From NCBI GenBank assembly GCA_017466125.1, contig JAFTUS010000044.1, forward strand, positions 1 to 63,517: a stretch of DNA of 63,517 nt, given 5' to 3'. Positions 41,612-51,510 of the stretch are shown one piece after another; positions within the stretch are counted from its first letter, which is position 1, and the number at the start of each line of letters is the position of its first letter. Origin of the DNA: Lentisphaeria bacterium (GTDB taxonomy: Bacteria > Verrucomicrobiota > Lentisphaeria > Victivallales > Victivallaceae). The position numbers and the translations under genes are program-made. The notes beneath the pieces were generated by a model. That model did not search any database. It was not told the DNA's origin and saw only the letters and a program-made list of their open reading frames with translations.

Positions 41612-42577
41612 TCAGCACTCTTCAAACTCAACAATGACCCGGTAAGAGATGCTTTCGCCGGGAGCAAGAACTTTGCCGTAACCGTTTTCTTTATCAAATT
41701 CACAGCCGTTCAGCGAACCGTTGGTCGGTTCAAGACCGAGAACGTAAGCGTTTTTGGAAGGCTTTTTCCACTGAACGATCAGCGGCAGCGTTGAGGTATG
41801 ATAATGGATATTCAGCGCAACTCCGGCGGTACGGTTTTTGATGCGCATCATCGCCCAGCCGTCCTTATCGGCAGGGAGCGTATGACGATAGCAGTATTCG
41901 TGGAAGTTTTCCAGAGGAGCGGGGTATTTGTTCCACTCTGCAACCGCTGCAGCGGCGGCATCATCACGGGGATCGACCTTATGTTCCGGCACGTCAAACT
42001 CCAGATCGGGAGAGACCAGCGGATAGCCCAAATTGAAATGGAAAAGAATTTCGGTGAATTCCGGAAACTCTCCGTTGTTGGTCACGGTATCGCAGATTTC
42101 GATGCGGTTGCTGCCGTAAGCGGTACGGATGACGCGTCTCTGGGTCAGATTGGCGTTGAACATCGCCCCTTCGGTCAGAGTTCCGCTCACTTCGATTTCG
42201 CCGTTACAGCAGTTGCAGCCGACATATTCGGCACTTTCTGCGGCGATCTCGCCATGCAGAGACTGGGTTCCGCTGGGGCTGCCGATATTGCGCAGACCAC
42301 AAGTGGTCAGCAATCCGGCACTCCAGTCTTTCAGCCAGTTTCCGGTGATACCGCGATGTCCGGCGGGAGCCCGGTACGCCACCGGAACGCCCTTGAACGA
42401 ACACTCCACAATATTCATCCCGCGGTCGGGCGTCACTGTAAAAGCAAGACCGCTGCCGTTGTTGACATCAACGATGCGCTGACCATGCCCGGAACCTTCT
42501 TCCAACCGGGAAAGACGGGCATAGCAGAGTTGTGCGGCAGAAGCCAGAAAGGGACGGACTTTTTCAAATTCACTCAT
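41612..42577 (-). CDS. Aldose-1-epimerase-like protein (DUF4432)
   Basis: 321 residues from the ATG at 42577 (GAAGGAG upstream). The galactose-mutarotase beta-sandwich is suggested by VDVNNGSGLAFTVTPDRGMNIVECSFKG, LLTTCGLRNIG, FNLGYPL and YVLGLEPTNGSLNG. Members of DUF4432 are thought to act on free or phosphorylated sugars, but few are characterised. It sits between phosphoglycerate mutase and a ROK kinase, so a role in sugar entry to glycolysis fits. Confidence 0.78.
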   Translation of the reverse strand: MSEFEKVRPFLASAAQLCYARLSRLEEGSGHGQRIVDVNNGSGLAFTVTPDRGMNIVECSFKGVPVAYRAPAGHRGITGNWLKDWSAGLLTTCGLRNIGSPSGTQSLHGEIAAESAEYVGCNCCNGEIEVSGTLTEGAMFNANLTQRRVIRTAYGSNRIEICDTVTNNGEFPEFTEILFHFNLGYPLVSPDLEFDVPEHKVDPRDDAAAAAVAEWNKYPAPLENFHEYCYRHTLPADKDGWAMMRIKNRTAGVALNIHYHTSTLPLIVQWKKPSKNAYVLGLEPTNGSLNGCEFDKENGYGKVLAPGESISYRVIVEFEEC

Positions 42578-42593
42578 TTTGAAACTCCTTCTA

Positions 42594-43802
42594 TTACAAA
42601 CCGAGCAGATAACGGACGAGTTCATTTCCTTTCAGAAAACCCAATTCACCGGTCGGAGCTTTATTTTCGCTGAACGTATCGACAGCATCCGCTGTGATTT
42701 CAGGCCCGCAGACTGCGAGCGGAACCGGGGTCGTGGTATGTTTGCGCAGTTTGATCGGCACGGGATGATCCGGCAGAACGGCAAAATTCACATTCTGTCC
42801 TTCAAGAGCCTTGCGGATGGGGGCGACGATTTTGGCATCAAAGTCTTCGATCGCCTGAAGTTTCAACTTCAAATCCCCCAGATGGGAACACTCGTCGATC
42901 GCTTCGACATGGACATAGACCAGATCGTGCGTTTTGATCGCTTCAAGAGCGGCATCCACCTTGCCCTGATAATTGGTATCCAGAAAACCGGTTGCGCCGG
43001 GAACTTCGTAAACGGTCATGCCGCTGGCTTTGCCGATACCTTTGATCACATCGACCGCACTGATAACGGCACCTTTGCCGCCGTACGCCTGTTCAAAAGG
43101 GGTCAAAGCGGGCGCATAACCGGGACTCCACGGCCAGATACGGTTGCCGGGAGCGGCCTTCCCCTGATTGAGCGGATGTTTTTTCAGAAATTCAGCGGTA
43201 CGGCGATCCAAATCCTGTAAAAATTCCACGGTGAACTTCGCTTCGGGGGAATTATCCAGCGGAGAGGGCTGCAGTTGGGCGATCGGTTCGTCCTGCGAGG
43301 AATCCGGTTTGAAATAATCAATATTTTTAGAAAACTTTTTACCGTGAAGCACCAGCAGATTACGGTAACTCACGCCGGGGTAAAAGGTCACATCTTCGTT
43401 GCCGAACTCTTCTTCGAGCGCATTCATCAGCGCAGTGGAAGTCTCATTGTCAATATGTCCGGCAGAATAATCCCGCAGCACATCATCATCGGAAACATAA
43501 ACCAGATTGCATCGCCACGCAACATCGTCACTTTTCAGCGGAACTCCCTGACTGACCGCCTCAATGGGGCCGCGCCCGGGATAATTTTTTTCGGGATAAA
43601 ATCCCAGTACGGACATGTTTGCCACATCAGATGAAGTGGGCAGTCCTGCGGGCAGCGTCAGAAACGTACCGTTTTTTCCCTGCCGTGCGATCGCATCCAT
43701 AGCAGGAGTGTTTGCCGCTTCGAGCGGGGTTTTTCCATTCAGTTCCGGCAGGGCTTCATCCGCCATGCCGTCCGCGAGAAAGATGATTGCTTTGGTTTTC
43801 AT
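42594..43802 (-). CDS. apgM: Cofactor-independent phosphoglycerate mutase (ApgM type)
   Basis: 402 residues, the length of the archaeal-type enzyme rather than the longer GpmI. It has the alkaline-phosphatase fold: IFLADGMADEALPELNGKTPLEAANTPAMD, the active serine in PTSSDVANMSVLG, HVEAIDECSHLGDLKLKLQAIEDFD and LPDHPVPIKLRKHTTTPVPL. It interconverts 3- and 2-phosphoglycerate in glycolysis. It lies 9 bases after the yggU-like gene. Confidence 0.93.
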   Translation of the reverse strand: MKTKAIIFLADGMADEALPELNGKTPLEAANTPAMDAIARQGKNGTFLTLPAGLPTSSDVANMSVLGFYPEKNYPGRGPIEAVSQGVPLKSDDVAWRCNLVYVSDDDVLRDYSAGHIDNETSTALMNALEEEFGNEDVTFYPGVSYRNLLVLHGKKFSKNIDYFKPDSSQDEPIAQLQPSPLDNSPEAKFTVEFLQDLDRRTAEFLKKHPLNQGKAAPGNRIWPWSPGYAPALTPFEQAYGGKGAVISAVDVIKGIGKASGMTVYEVPGATGFLDTNYQGKVDAALEAIKTHDLVYVHVEAIDECSHLGDLKLKLQAIEDFDAKIVAPIRKALEGQNVNFAVLPDHPVPIKLRKHTTTPVPLAVCGPEITADAVDTFSENKAPTGELGFLKGNELVRYLLGL

Positions 43803-43811
43803 TTTATAATT

Positions 43812-44114
43812 CTATTCTTTTGAAAGGATATTTTTTAATGCGTCGGCAGAGACACCGGTCACTGCGACAACTTTACTGCGATTTGTCTCCCCGGAACGGA
43901 TCGCCACAAGTCCCTTGGAAATGCCGCATAATTCTGCAAGCATCCTGCAGAGTGCGGCGTTGGCTTTTCCATCCACGGGCGGAGCCTGCAAAGCGATTTT
44001 CACCTCTTCGCCGTAGGCTCCGACAACGGAACTGCGGCTGGCTCCGGGTTGAACACGGCAACGGAGGGTACACCCCTCCGCCGTATTCTTAAATGCTGTC
44101 TCCGGGAGTTCCAT
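43812..44114 (-). CDS. DUF167 / YggU family protein
   Basis: 100 residues from the ATG at 44114. Family signature: LRCRVQPGASRSSVVG, VKIALQAPPVDGKANAALCRML and VAIRSGETNRSKVVAV. Function is unknown, although the family is nearly universal. It starts 26 bases inside the end of ftsH. A longer in-frame reading would run further into ftsH without support. Confidence 0.85.
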   Translation of the reverse strand: MELPETAFKNTAEGCTLRCRVQPGASRSSVVGAYGEEVKIALQAPPVDGKANAALCRMLAELCGISKGLVAIRSGETNRSKVVAVTGVSADALKNILSKE

Positions 44115-46164
44115 TTTCCGCTTCCGGTTGAACAACTGCCGTTTCCTCTGCGGGCGTTTCAGTTTCGGGTTCAGGCCAGTTGAAAAGTTCTCTGATCTCG
44201 CCGATGGACAACGTTTCGCGTTCCAGCAACGCCTGTGCGAGTTTTTCCAGCTCGTCAGCATGTTCTTTCAGACAACTGCGTGCCGCTTCCATAGCCTGTT
44301 GGGAAAGGCGGCGGATCTCCAAATCGATTTCACGGGCAGTTTCCTGACTGCACGGGTCTTCGGGCGGAACATCGATGCGGACACGGGGCTGTGCCTGAAT
44401 ATCGCCGTATTTGATCGGTCCGACTTTTTCGCTCATACCGTACATGCAAACCATGCGGCGGGCGATGGCGGTCAGGTGCATAATATCGCCGGAGGCTCCG
44501 GAAGTAATATCCCCCATGACCTGTTCTTCGGCGGCACGTCCGCCCATACACATTGCCATTTCCGCTTCAAGTTCCAGCTTGCTGCGGGTGTAGGTATCTT
44601 CTTTGGGCATGGTGAAAGTCGCCCCGAGGTACGCCTGTCCGCGGGGAATGATCGTCACTTTGTGGACGGGGGTACAGTATTCGTTATGGAGCGCGACCAG
44701 CGCATGCCCCGCTTCGTGATATGCGGTCAGTTTGCGTTCACGCTCGGTGATTTTACGACTGCGGCGTTCTGTGCCGTAACTGACCTTATCACGTGCCTCT
44801 TCGAGTTCGTTCTGCGAGACGGCTTCCAAATTGCGGCGGGCAGCCAGCAGAGCGGCTTCGTTGCACAAATTGGCGAGGTCGGCACCGCTGAAACCGGGAG
44901 TGGTGCGGGCGATCACATCCAGATCGATGCTCTCATCGACTTTGATTTTTTTGACATGGACCTCAAGGATCTGACGGCGACCTTTGATGTCGGGCAGATC
45001 CATGACCACCTGACGGTCAAACCGGCCGGGGCGGAGCAGTGCGGGGTCGAGAACATCAGGACGGTTGGTCGCAGCCAGAACGATCACTCCGGCACGGCTT
45101 TCGAGCCCGTCCATTTCCACGAGCATGGCGTTCAAGGTCTGTTCACGTTCATCGTGACCGCCGCCCCATCCGGAGAAGCGGGAACGGCCGACGGCATCGA
45201 TTTCGTCAATAAAAATCAGACAGGGGGTATGCTTGCGCGCCTGTTCAAACATATCGCGGACACGGCTGGCACCCACGCCGACGAACATTTCAACAAAGTC
45301 AGAACCGCTGATGGAGAAGAAAGGCACCCCGGCTTCGCAAGCCACCGCCTTTGCCATCAACGTTTTACCGGTGCCGGGATTACCGACCAGCAGACATCCT
45401 TTGGGGATCTGCCCGCCGACAAGTTGAAAACGCAAGGGATCTTTAAGGTATTCAACGATTTCGGAAATCTCCTCCTTCGCCTCGTCAGCACCGGCGATAT
45501 CATCGAATTTCACATGAAGTTCGTCGGGGGGAATCATGCGGGCACGGCTCTTGCCGAAATCCATTGCACCTTTGCCGCCCATGCGCATCTGGCGGGCGGA
45601 AAAGAAATAGATCACGCCGATCAGCAGCAGAAGCGGCAGAACGACACCGCCGAAAACGTAACGCCAGAAACCGGAATTATCACTTTCGACATTTACGGTG
45701 GATTTTGCAACCAGCATCTCCCAGAGCGGTTCACTTTTGATGAGCCGCGTCGTATAGCGGGCGGGGGGCTTGATCTTGCCCTTGCCGCTTTTCTTTTCAG
45801 CCGCAGCGGTATCCAGCGGGATGACCGCATCACCCCGATTTTTCAAATACAGGGCGCGGTCGAAAGTTCCGTTGACCGTAAGAACCGCATCGGCTTCGGC
45901 TGTAACGTCTGCCGTTTTGATAACGCCTTCGTTCAAAACCTTGACAAATTCACTCTGGGTGAAAACGGTAACTTTCTCTTCATCATAACCTTTAAAGAGA
46001 ACCAGTACGCCGATACCCAGCAGAACTGCCAGCCACACAAAAGCGGCACGGGGGGCGCGGGGACTCAATACAGAAACGACTGAACCGCGATTTTTCCCGT
46101 TGTGCTGTTCCGGATTTGCCTGAGGCTTTTTATCTTCCATTTCAGGATCTTTTTCGTTTGCCAT
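44089..46164 (-). CDS. ftsH: ATP-dependent zinc metalloprotease FtsH
   Basis: 691 residues. Two inner-membrane spans (about 40-58 and 168-189) enclose a periplasmic domain of about 105 residues. AAA+ domain: Walker A GNPGTGKT (261-268), Walker B LIFIDEID (316-323) and second region of homology [22 protein letters not shown]. Peptidase zinc motif HEAGH at 483-487. The C-terminus is Glu/Pro/Thr-rich. It degrades misfolded membrane and short-lived cytosolic proteins. The N-terminus carries an extra charged 35 residues. Co-transcribed with an FHA protein 11 bases upstream. Confidence 0.97.
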   Translation of the reverse strand: MANEKDPEMEDKKPQANPEQHNGKNRGSVVSVLSPRAPRAAFVWLAVLLGIGVLVLFKGYDEEKVTVFTQSEFVKVLNEGVIKTADVTAEADAVLTVNGTFDRALYLKNRGDAVIPLDTAAAEKKSGKGKIKPPARYTTRLIKSEPLWEMLVAKSTVNVESDNSGFWRYVFGGVVLPLLLLIGVIYFFSARQMRMGGKGAMDFGKSRARMIPPDELHVKFDDIAGADEAKEEISEIVEYLKDPLRFQLVGGQIPKGCLLVGNPGTGKTLMAKAVACEAGVPFFSISGSDFVEMFVGVGASRVRDMFEQARKHTPCLIFIDEIDAVGRSRFSGWGGGHDEREQTLNAMLVEMDGLESRAGVIVLAATNRPDVLDPALLRPGRFDRQVVMDLPDIKGRRQILEVHVKKIKVDESIDLDVIARTTPGFSGADLANLCNEAALLAARRNLEAVSQNELEEARDKVSYGTERRSRKITERERKLTAYHEAGHALVALHNEYCTPVHKVTIIPRGQAYLGATFTMPKEDTYTRSKLELEAEMAMCMGGRAAEEQVMGDITSGASGDIMHLTAIARRMVCMYGMSEKVGPIKYGDIQAQPRVRIDVPPEDPCSQETAREIDLEIRRLSQQAMEAARSCLKEHADELEKLAQALLERETLSIGEIRELFNWPEPETETPAEETAVVQPEAENGTPGDSI

Positions 46165-46175
46165 AAGAAAAACCG

Positions 46176-46766
46176 TCAGCCGATAAGATGGGTAACATTC
46201 TGAAGGACAGAGGCTTTATTCTGTTTCAGCGTGGCACTCTTGAATACGACATACGCCAGCAGAGCGACCAGCATCAGGGAAACAATAACGATAAGTCCGA
46301 CGATGACTTTCTGGTTTCTTGCGCCTTTTTTGTCATCATTGCTACCGGCAAAAGGACTGAGGTTGGTCAATGCCGGAGCAGAGGTCAGCGTGGAATCCAG
46401 ACCGGAAATATCAATGGTATGGGATTTGGTGTAAGAACTCCGGTCGGAAGAGGCATCGTGTCCATCGAACAACACTTCAACGCCGCCGAAAAGGATCAGG
46501 TCGGAATTTTTCAACTCCTGTTCACCCTCCACCGGAACGTTGTTGATACGGGTACCATTGGTACTGTTGTTGTCGCGGAGAATGTAGGTAACTTTGCCAT
46601 TCTTTTCAGCGCGGATGATATCAGCGTGATGACCGCTGAGACTTCCGTGCGGGATACAAATATCATTGGTATCGCGCCGGCCGACGCTCATAGTTTCTTT
46701 GTCCAATTCAAAAGTCTTGCCGCGCAATTCTTCAAAAAGAACAGTCAATTTCGGATGATCTGCCAT
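46176..46766 (-). CDS. Membrane-anchored FHA-domain protein
   Basis: 196 residues. N-terminal FHA domain with the phosphothreonine-binding pattern GRRDTND, SLSGHHADI and NNSTNGTRINN, then a Ser/Asp-rich linker and one C-terminal span (VIVGLIVIVSLMLVALLAYVVF). It would read phospho-Thr proteins at the inner membrane. A PP2C phosphatase is at 52.9 kb, but no Ser/Thr kinase is in the window. A TATAAT lies on the minus strand at 46802-46797 without a good -35. Confidence 0.87.
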   Translation of the reverse strand: MADHPKLTVLFEELRGKTFELDKETMSVGRRDTNDICIPHGSLSGHHADIIRAEKNGKVTYILRDNNSTNGTRINNVPVEGEQELKNSDLILFGGVEVLFDGHDASSDRSSYTKSHTIDISGLDSTLTSAPALTNLSPFAGSNDDKKGARNQKVIVGLIVIVSLMLVALLAYVVFKSATLKQNKASVLQNVTHLIG

Positions 46767-46918
46767 AATTCATGCCTATAAGTTAAAATTAAAAACATTA
46801 TACAATAATCTGTAACTGAAATATACTACACTTTGCGACCAATTACAAGGTTATTTTTCAGTGTTTTACAACTTTTCTGCAAAAAAACATCAAATTGAAT
46901 ATCACAACTGTTTTTTTC

Positions 46919-46946
46919 TTGCATTTTTCAGAACTGCACGTATATT
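46919..46946 (+). promoter_or_regulatory. Promoter of the GH36 gene
   Basis: TTGCAT (46919-46924), 16 bp, TATATT (46941-46946). The -35 and its surroundings (CTTGCATTTTTC) match those before the SDR gene at 38.5 kb. Confidence 0.65.
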
Positions 46947-46987
46947 AACTGGAATAACAGTTTTTAACATCAGAAAGGTTGATTTTT

Positions 46988-48829
46988 ATGTTCAAATGTA
47001 AATTTTCGCAATCATTGTTCAACGGCAGTTTTTCTCTGGAAGTTCAGTACAACGGCGTCTGGCTCGGTCAATCGGAGTGGCAGTCCAGAGGGTTGCGTGT
47101 GACTGTGGAGGAGAACGAAAATTCTGACGATTTGCAAAGTTGCCGCATCCGCCTGACCGCAGGAGATGAAATGTTCCGGCTCGGCGGCATCCGCCTGGTC
47201 AGTGCTCCTGAAAACGGTCAGATTTCAGGAGAGGATATCCGCCTTTACCTTGAAGGATGGGATATGGCAACCCCCTGCGGTATGCGCAAATACGGTGACA
47301 CCGATTTTATAATGAGCAAAGAATATCTCCCCTTTGCCGTCGCAGAACCGGCAGATTACGTCCGCGAAACCCCCAACCGTTTCCGGGCGGAATACGCCGT
47401 CGGAATTCAGAATACCAACGGCAGCCGCACCGCCCTCATCGGTTTTGTGACCACAGCGGATCAATACGGCAGATTTCAACTTGAACTGCGCAAAGACGGG
47501 CTGAAACTCGCCGTCATCGCCGGTTTCGACGACCGGCAGGTAGACCCGGGCGAAACAGTCATTACCGAAGAGATTGCTTTCTTTACCAACGGCGATATGA
47601 ATACCCTCCTCGACCGTTACGCTGACCTCTGGGCAAAACGCATGGATGCCCGCAAAAAACTGCCGCTGCCCATCGGCTGGTGCAGCTGGTATTACTACTT
47701 CAACAATGTCACCGAAAAAGATGTGCTTGAAAACATCGACTTCCTCGATCAGCACCGGGAATATCCGCTCGAATATATCCAGCTCGATGACGGCTATCAG
47801 CCCGCCTGCGGCGACTGGCTCGGTTACTGCGAAAAGTTTCCGCACGGTTTGCGTTACTGGGCGGAAGAAGCAGGCAAAAAAGGGTTCAAACCCGCTCTCT
47901 GGCTGGCTCCGTTTCAGGTGGAAAAGCGTTCTGAACTTTTCAGGGCGCATCCCGAATGGTGCATCCATGACAGGGAAGGCAACGTGATTTTCCCGACCGA
48001 TTGGCGCGGCGAACCGCTGGCGATCCTCGACGGAACACATCCGGGCGTACAGGAACACTTCCGTAAACTTTTTGCCGAACTGCGCAAAATGGGATTTGTC
48101 TACGTGAAACTGGACTTCATGGCGTATTCCTCCAGCGTGCGCAACGGCGTACTCCATGACCGCAAGGCGACCCGGGCGCAGGCGTTCCGCCGCGGACTTT
48201 CCGCCATCCGCGAAGGCTTCGGCGACGACGGTTTCATCCTCGGCTGTACCGCACCTTTCGGCCCCTGCGCCGGACTTGTGGACGGCGAACGCATCGCAAC
48301 GGATATCACCCCGTACTGGTATCGTGAACACTTCGGCAGGAACGAAGAGGCCCCCACCGTCCCCAATGTCTGCCGCAACGGGATCCAGCACGCCTATATG
48401 CACCGCAAACTGTGGTACAACGACCCCGATACCCACATCGCCCGTATCGACAACAACGAACTTACCGAAGAAGAGGTCAAACTCTGGACCGCCGCTTTGC
48501 GTATCAACAGCGGGATGCTGCTGTTGAGCGACCGCTTCTCCACGCTGACTCCGGAACGTCTGGCATACTCCAAAATGCTGCTCGATGACCCCGATGCCTT
48601 TGCCGCAGTTCCGCTCGACCGCATGGAACGTACCATTCCCGCAGTCTGGAAAGGAGTCCGCAGAGACGGCAAAGGCTCTGTTTACGGCGTATTCAATCTG
48701 ACCAATGGCCCTTTGAGCATCCCCTGTCCGTGGGGAGAGGCGAAAGGCAGAGAGATTTTCAGCGGCAAACCGGCAGACTATCCGGAAGAACTGCCGCCTC
48801 ATACCGTATTTGCAGTTGAACTTCCCTGA
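46988..48829 (+). CDS. Alpha-galactosidase-like glycoside hydrolase family 36
   Basis: 613 residues from the ATG at 46988, without a signal peptide. A beta-sandwich N-terminal domain (to about 220) precedes the barrel, which has PIGWCSWYYYFNNVTE, YIQLDDGYQ and GFKPALWLAPF. The nucleophile is Asp376 in VKLDFM and the acid/base is probably Asp439 in GERIATDI. Family 36 releases alpha-galactose from raffinose-type or other oligosaccharides. No galactose-pathway genes are adjacent; murI follows after 16 bases. Confidence 0.88.
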   Translation: MFKCKFSQSLFNGSFSLEVQYNGVWLGQSEWQSRGLRVTVEENENSDDLQSCRIRLTAGDEMFRLGGIRLVSAPENGQISGEDIRLYLEGWDMATPCGMRKYGDTDFIMSKEYLPFAVAEPADYVRETPNRFRAEYAVGIQNTNGSRTALIGFVTTADQYGRFQLELRKDGLKLAVIAGFDDRQVDPGETVITEEIAFFTNGDMNTLLDRYADLWAKRMDARKKLPLPIGWCSWYYYFNNVTEKDVLENIDFLDQHREYPLEYIQLDDGYQPACGDWLGYCEKFPHGLRYWAEEAGKKGFKPALWLAPFQVEKRSELFRAHPEWCIHDREGNVIFPTDWRGEPLAILDGTHPGVQEHFRKLFAELRKMGFVYVKLDFMAYSSSVRNGVLHDRKATRAQAFRRGLSAIREGFGDDGFILGCTAPFGPCAGLVDGERIATDITPYWYREHFGRNEEAPTVPNVCRNGIQHAYMHRKLWYNDPDTHIARIDNNELTEEEVKLWTAALRINSGMLLLSDRFSTLTPERLAYSKMLLDDPDAFAAVPLDRMERTIPAVWKGVRRDGKGSVYGVFNLTNGPLSIPCPWGEAKGREIFSGKPADYPEELPPHTVFAVELP

Positions 48830-48845
48830 CACAGCGGAGAATGAT

Positions 48846-49655
48846 ATGAATATCCGATATGATAACCGGCCGATAGGGATTTTCGACTCCGGACTTGGCG
48901 GATTGACGATCGCAAGAGCCGTACAGGAAGAACTGCCCGGTGAATCCGTGATCTATCTGGGCGACACTGCAAGAGTTCCTTACGGCGACAAGTCCGTTGA
49001 TGCGATCATGTCGTATGCGCACGATGATGTGCAGTTCATGCTCTCCAAAGGAGTCAAACTCATCGTTGCCGCCTGCAATACGGTCTCCGCAGTGGCTCTG
49101 GAATCGCTCCACAGAGATTTTCCCGATGCGGCGATCATCGGTGTGATCGAATCCGGCGTAAAAGCCGCTCTCTCCACCGGAGCGCGCTCCATTGCGGTCA
49201 TCGGGACAAGGGCTACGATCAACAGCGATGCCTACCGGCGGGAACTTCACCGGCAGGATCACTCGCTGAAAGTGGACTCCATTGCCTGTCCGCTGCTGGT
49301 TCCGCTGGCAGAAGAGGGACTGACTGCGGGAGCCGTCCTGAACGGGGTATTTGATTTCTATTTGAAACAGTATCAGGCGGCCCCGCCGGATGCACTGCTT
49401 CTGGGCTGTACCCATTATCCGCTTTTCCGCAACGCCCTCAACGAATATTTCGGGGGGAAAGTCCATCTGATCGACAGTGCGAAAGCGTGCGCTCTCGCCG
49501 TCCGGGAATATCTGACGGAAAATCAAAAGACCGCCCAGCCGGACAACACCCCTTACCACCGTTATTTCGTCAGCGACCTCGCCGCTGAATTCAATGAACA
49601 CGCCACCCGCTTTCTGGGAAAACTCCCCGCCCGGGTGGAAAAAACAGTTTTGTGA
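48846..49655 (+). CDS. murI: Glutamate racemase
   Basis: 269 residues from the ATG at 48846 (GGAGA upstream). The two catalytic cysteines are present in AACNTVSAVAL and LGCTHYPL, and the start reads IGIFDSGLGGLTIARAV. It makes D-glutamate for peptidoglycan. In line with GH36 upstream and an esterase 15 bases downstream. Confidence 0.95.
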   Translation: MNIRYDNRPIGIFDSGLGGLTIARAVQEELPGESVIYLGDTARVPYGDKSVDAIMSYAHDDVQFMLSKGVKLIVAACNTVSAVALESLHRDFPDAAIIGVIESGVKAALSTGARSIAVIGTRATINSDAYRRELHRQDHSLKVDSIACPLLVPLAEEGLTAGAVLNGVFDFYLKQYQAAPPDALLLGCTHYPLFRNALNEYFGGKVHLIDSAKACALAVREYLTENQKTAQPDNTPYHRYFVSDLAAEFNEHATRFLGKLPARVEKTVL

Positions 49656-49670
49656 AAGAAAGGTTTTTTT

Positions 49671-50480
49671 ATGATCCCGTTATGGAAACAGACATTTTCC
49701 GCCGGAACCGGCAATCCGGACGATGACTTTCAGCCTTACATGACGCCGTATCTCCTGCCGGGAGATGATGTACGGGGCGTAGTTCTCGTATTCCCCGGCG
49801 GCGGCTACTCCTGCCGGTGCGACCATGAGGCAGCCCCCATAGCAAAGGCATTCAATTCAGAAGGATTTCACGCTTTCGTTGTGGAATACCGTGTAAAACC
49901 GTACCGCTATCCCGCCCCGCAGCAGGATGTTTACCGGGCGATCCGCATGATCCGCGCCAATGCGGATAAATGGCATATCGCCCCCGACAACATCGCTCTT
50001 TGCGGATTTTCCGCAGGCGGACACCTCGTGACATTCTCCGGCGTCGGCTATGAACGCCCTGAATGTCTGCCCGATGCCGGAGATGCGTGCGACAACGTCT
50101 CCGCCCGTCCCGATGCCGTGATCGGCTGTTATCCCGTAACACATCTCGGCAGCGGCAACGGTCACCCCGGCAGCGGTCAGAACCTTCTCGGAAACGATTA
50201 CGAAACGCAGCATCAGCAGTACGACCCGTGCGCGCTGGCAACAGAAAATACGCCGCCGTACTTCCTCTTCCATACGGCGACCGATCAGGTCGTTCCGGTC
50301 GATTGCTCGATCGACATGGCAAAGGCTCTCTGGAGCAAGGGCGTCACGGCGGAACTGCATGTATTCCCCCGCGGTCCTCACGGAGTCGCCCTCGGACAGG
50401 ATTTTCCCGAAACCCGGATATGGCCGCATCTGGCAGCGGTATTTCTGCGCGGCATCGGTTTCAAGAGTGCAGATAAATGA
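49671..50480 (+). CDS. Alpha/beta-hydrolase, acetylesterase-like
   Basis: 269 residues. Oxyanion motif VFPGGGYSCRCDHE, nucleophile elbow GFSAGGH, and acid/base positions in TATDQVVP and FPRGPHGVAL. The pattern matches cytoplasmic BD-FAE/acetyl-xylan-esterase-like enzymes that deacetylate sugars. No signal peptide. Its stop overlaps the mutT start by ATGA. Confidence 0.83.
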   Translation: MIPLWKQTFSAGTGNPDDDFQPYMTPYLLPGDDVRGVVLVFPGGGYSCRCDHEAAPIAKAFNSEGFHAFVVEYRVKPYRYPAPQQDVYRAIRMIRANADKWHIAPDNIALCGFSAGGHLVTFSGVGYERPECLPDAGDACDNVSARPDAVIGCYPVTHLGSGNGHPGSGQNLLGNDYETQHQQYDPCALATENTPPYFLFHTATDQVVPVDCSIDMAKALWSKGVTAELHVFPRGPHGVALGQDFPETRIWPHLAAVFLRGIGFKSADK

Positions 50481-50881
50481 AAAAGCATCTTCAGGTAGCC
50501 GCCGCCGTGATCCGTCAGAACAACTGTGTTCTGCTCTCCACCCGTCCGCAGGGAAAGCCGCCCTGCGGCTGGGAGTTTCCCGGCGGAAAAATCGAACCGG
50601 GAGAAACCCCGCAGCAGGCTCTCAAACGGGAAATGCGTGAAGAACTGGGGGCGGAATGTACTCCGGCAGATACCGTTTATGAACTCACAACAGAAACGGA
50701 TAACGCTGTTATACATCTGATTTTCATACGGACGCTCTGCACCGCAGAAACCCGCTTTTCGGCAGAAGAGGGACAGGAGTTCCAATGGTTCCCGCTCAAC
50801 GGCGCACCGCCGGAGGAGCTGCTTGCTCCCGATCTGCCGGTTTGGGAATTTTTAACAAATTTCGCCGGACATAAACAATAA
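50477..50881 (+). CDS. mutT: MutT-like Nudix hydrolase
   Basis: 134 residues. Full Nudix box GGKIEPGETPQQALKREMREELG at 35-57. The short single-domain form, QVAAAVIRQNNCVLLSTRP at the start and FQWFPL near the end, fits 8-oxo-dGTP pyrophosphohydrolase, which prevents oxidative mutation. mutM, also in oxidised-guanine repair, lies at 54.7 kb. Translation is coupled to the esterase. Confidence 0.88.
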   Translation: MKKHLQVAAAVIRQNNCVLLSTRPQGKPPCGWEFPGGKIEPGETPQQALKREMREELGAECTPADTVYELTTETDNAVIHLIFIRTLCTAETRFSAEEGQEFQWFPLNGAPPEELLAPDLPVWEFLTNFAGHKQ

Positions 50882-50928
50882 ACTCTCATCCCATTGCGTT
50901 ATATGCACAGAAAGGGGCAAGTATAAAT

Positions 50929-51510
50929 ATGACAATAGATGACGAAACGCCGGATATTGCTCTTATTCATGCTTACTCTCTGGGCGATGACAAGGCTTTT
51001 GAGGCCCTCTATCACCGTTATCGGCGGCAGTTGTACGGTTTTTTGAGAAATCTCTCCGGCAACCCCTCCGTGGCTGATGAAATCTTTGAAGAGACTTGGG
51101 TGAAGGTCATAGACAAACTGCCGTCCTATCGGGACAACGGCAAATTCAGTGCATGGCTCTTCCGGATCGGACGAAATCTTTTCATCGACCATATCCGGCG
51201 GGAAAAGCATCTTGCCGGAGCGTTGCGGCTCGATGACGAAGAGGTGCAGGAAATTCCCGGCAGGGAAAGTCTTGAACCGGCTGAAAGTGCCTCGAACAAC
51301 GATCTTGCACAAGTCCTGACACAGGCGGTACGCGCCCTGCCGGAAGATCAGCGGGAGGTGTTTCTGCTGCGGCAGCAGGATCTTTCGTTCAAGGAGATCG
51401 CCCAAATACAGAATTGCCCGGTCAACACCGCTTTGGGCAGGATGCAGTACGCTTTGAAAAATTTAAGAAAAGTCATTCAGGATATTGATGATGGAGGATT
51501 GATACAATGA
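50929..51510 (+). CDS. ECF-type RNA polymerase sigma factor
   Basis: 193 residues. Region 2 spans about 12-92 (FEALYHRYRRQLYGFL and GKFSAWLFRIGRNLFIDHIRRE), and region 4 about 127-185 (LPEDQREVFLLRQQDLSFKEIAQIQNCPVNTALGRM). No region 3 or extra domain. It should direct transcription of a stress or envelope regulon. The next gene, overlapping by ATGA, encodes a small membrane protein in the position of an anti-sigma factor. Confidence 0.92.
   Translation: MTIDDETPDIALIHAYSLGDDKAFEALYHRYRRQLYGFLRNLSGNPSVADEIFEETWVKVIDKLPSYRDNGKFSAWLFRIGRNLFIDHIRREKHLAGALRLDDEEVQEIPGRESLEPAESASNNDLAQVLTQAVRALPEDQREVFLLRQQDLSFKEIAQIQNCPVNTALGRMQYALKNLRKVIQDIDDGGLIQ

Noticed and set aside
44115..44261. Longer N-terminus for the DUF167 protein
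   Set aside because: It would run 150 bases into ftsH and adds an Arg/Ser-rich stretch not found in the family.
44128..46083. 651-codon open frame antisense to ftsH
   Set aside because: Shadow of ftsH codon usage; no start signal or family resemblance.
47225..48832. 535-codon open frame antisense to the GH36 gene
   Set aside because: Same explanation; the sense strand has the complete glycosidase.
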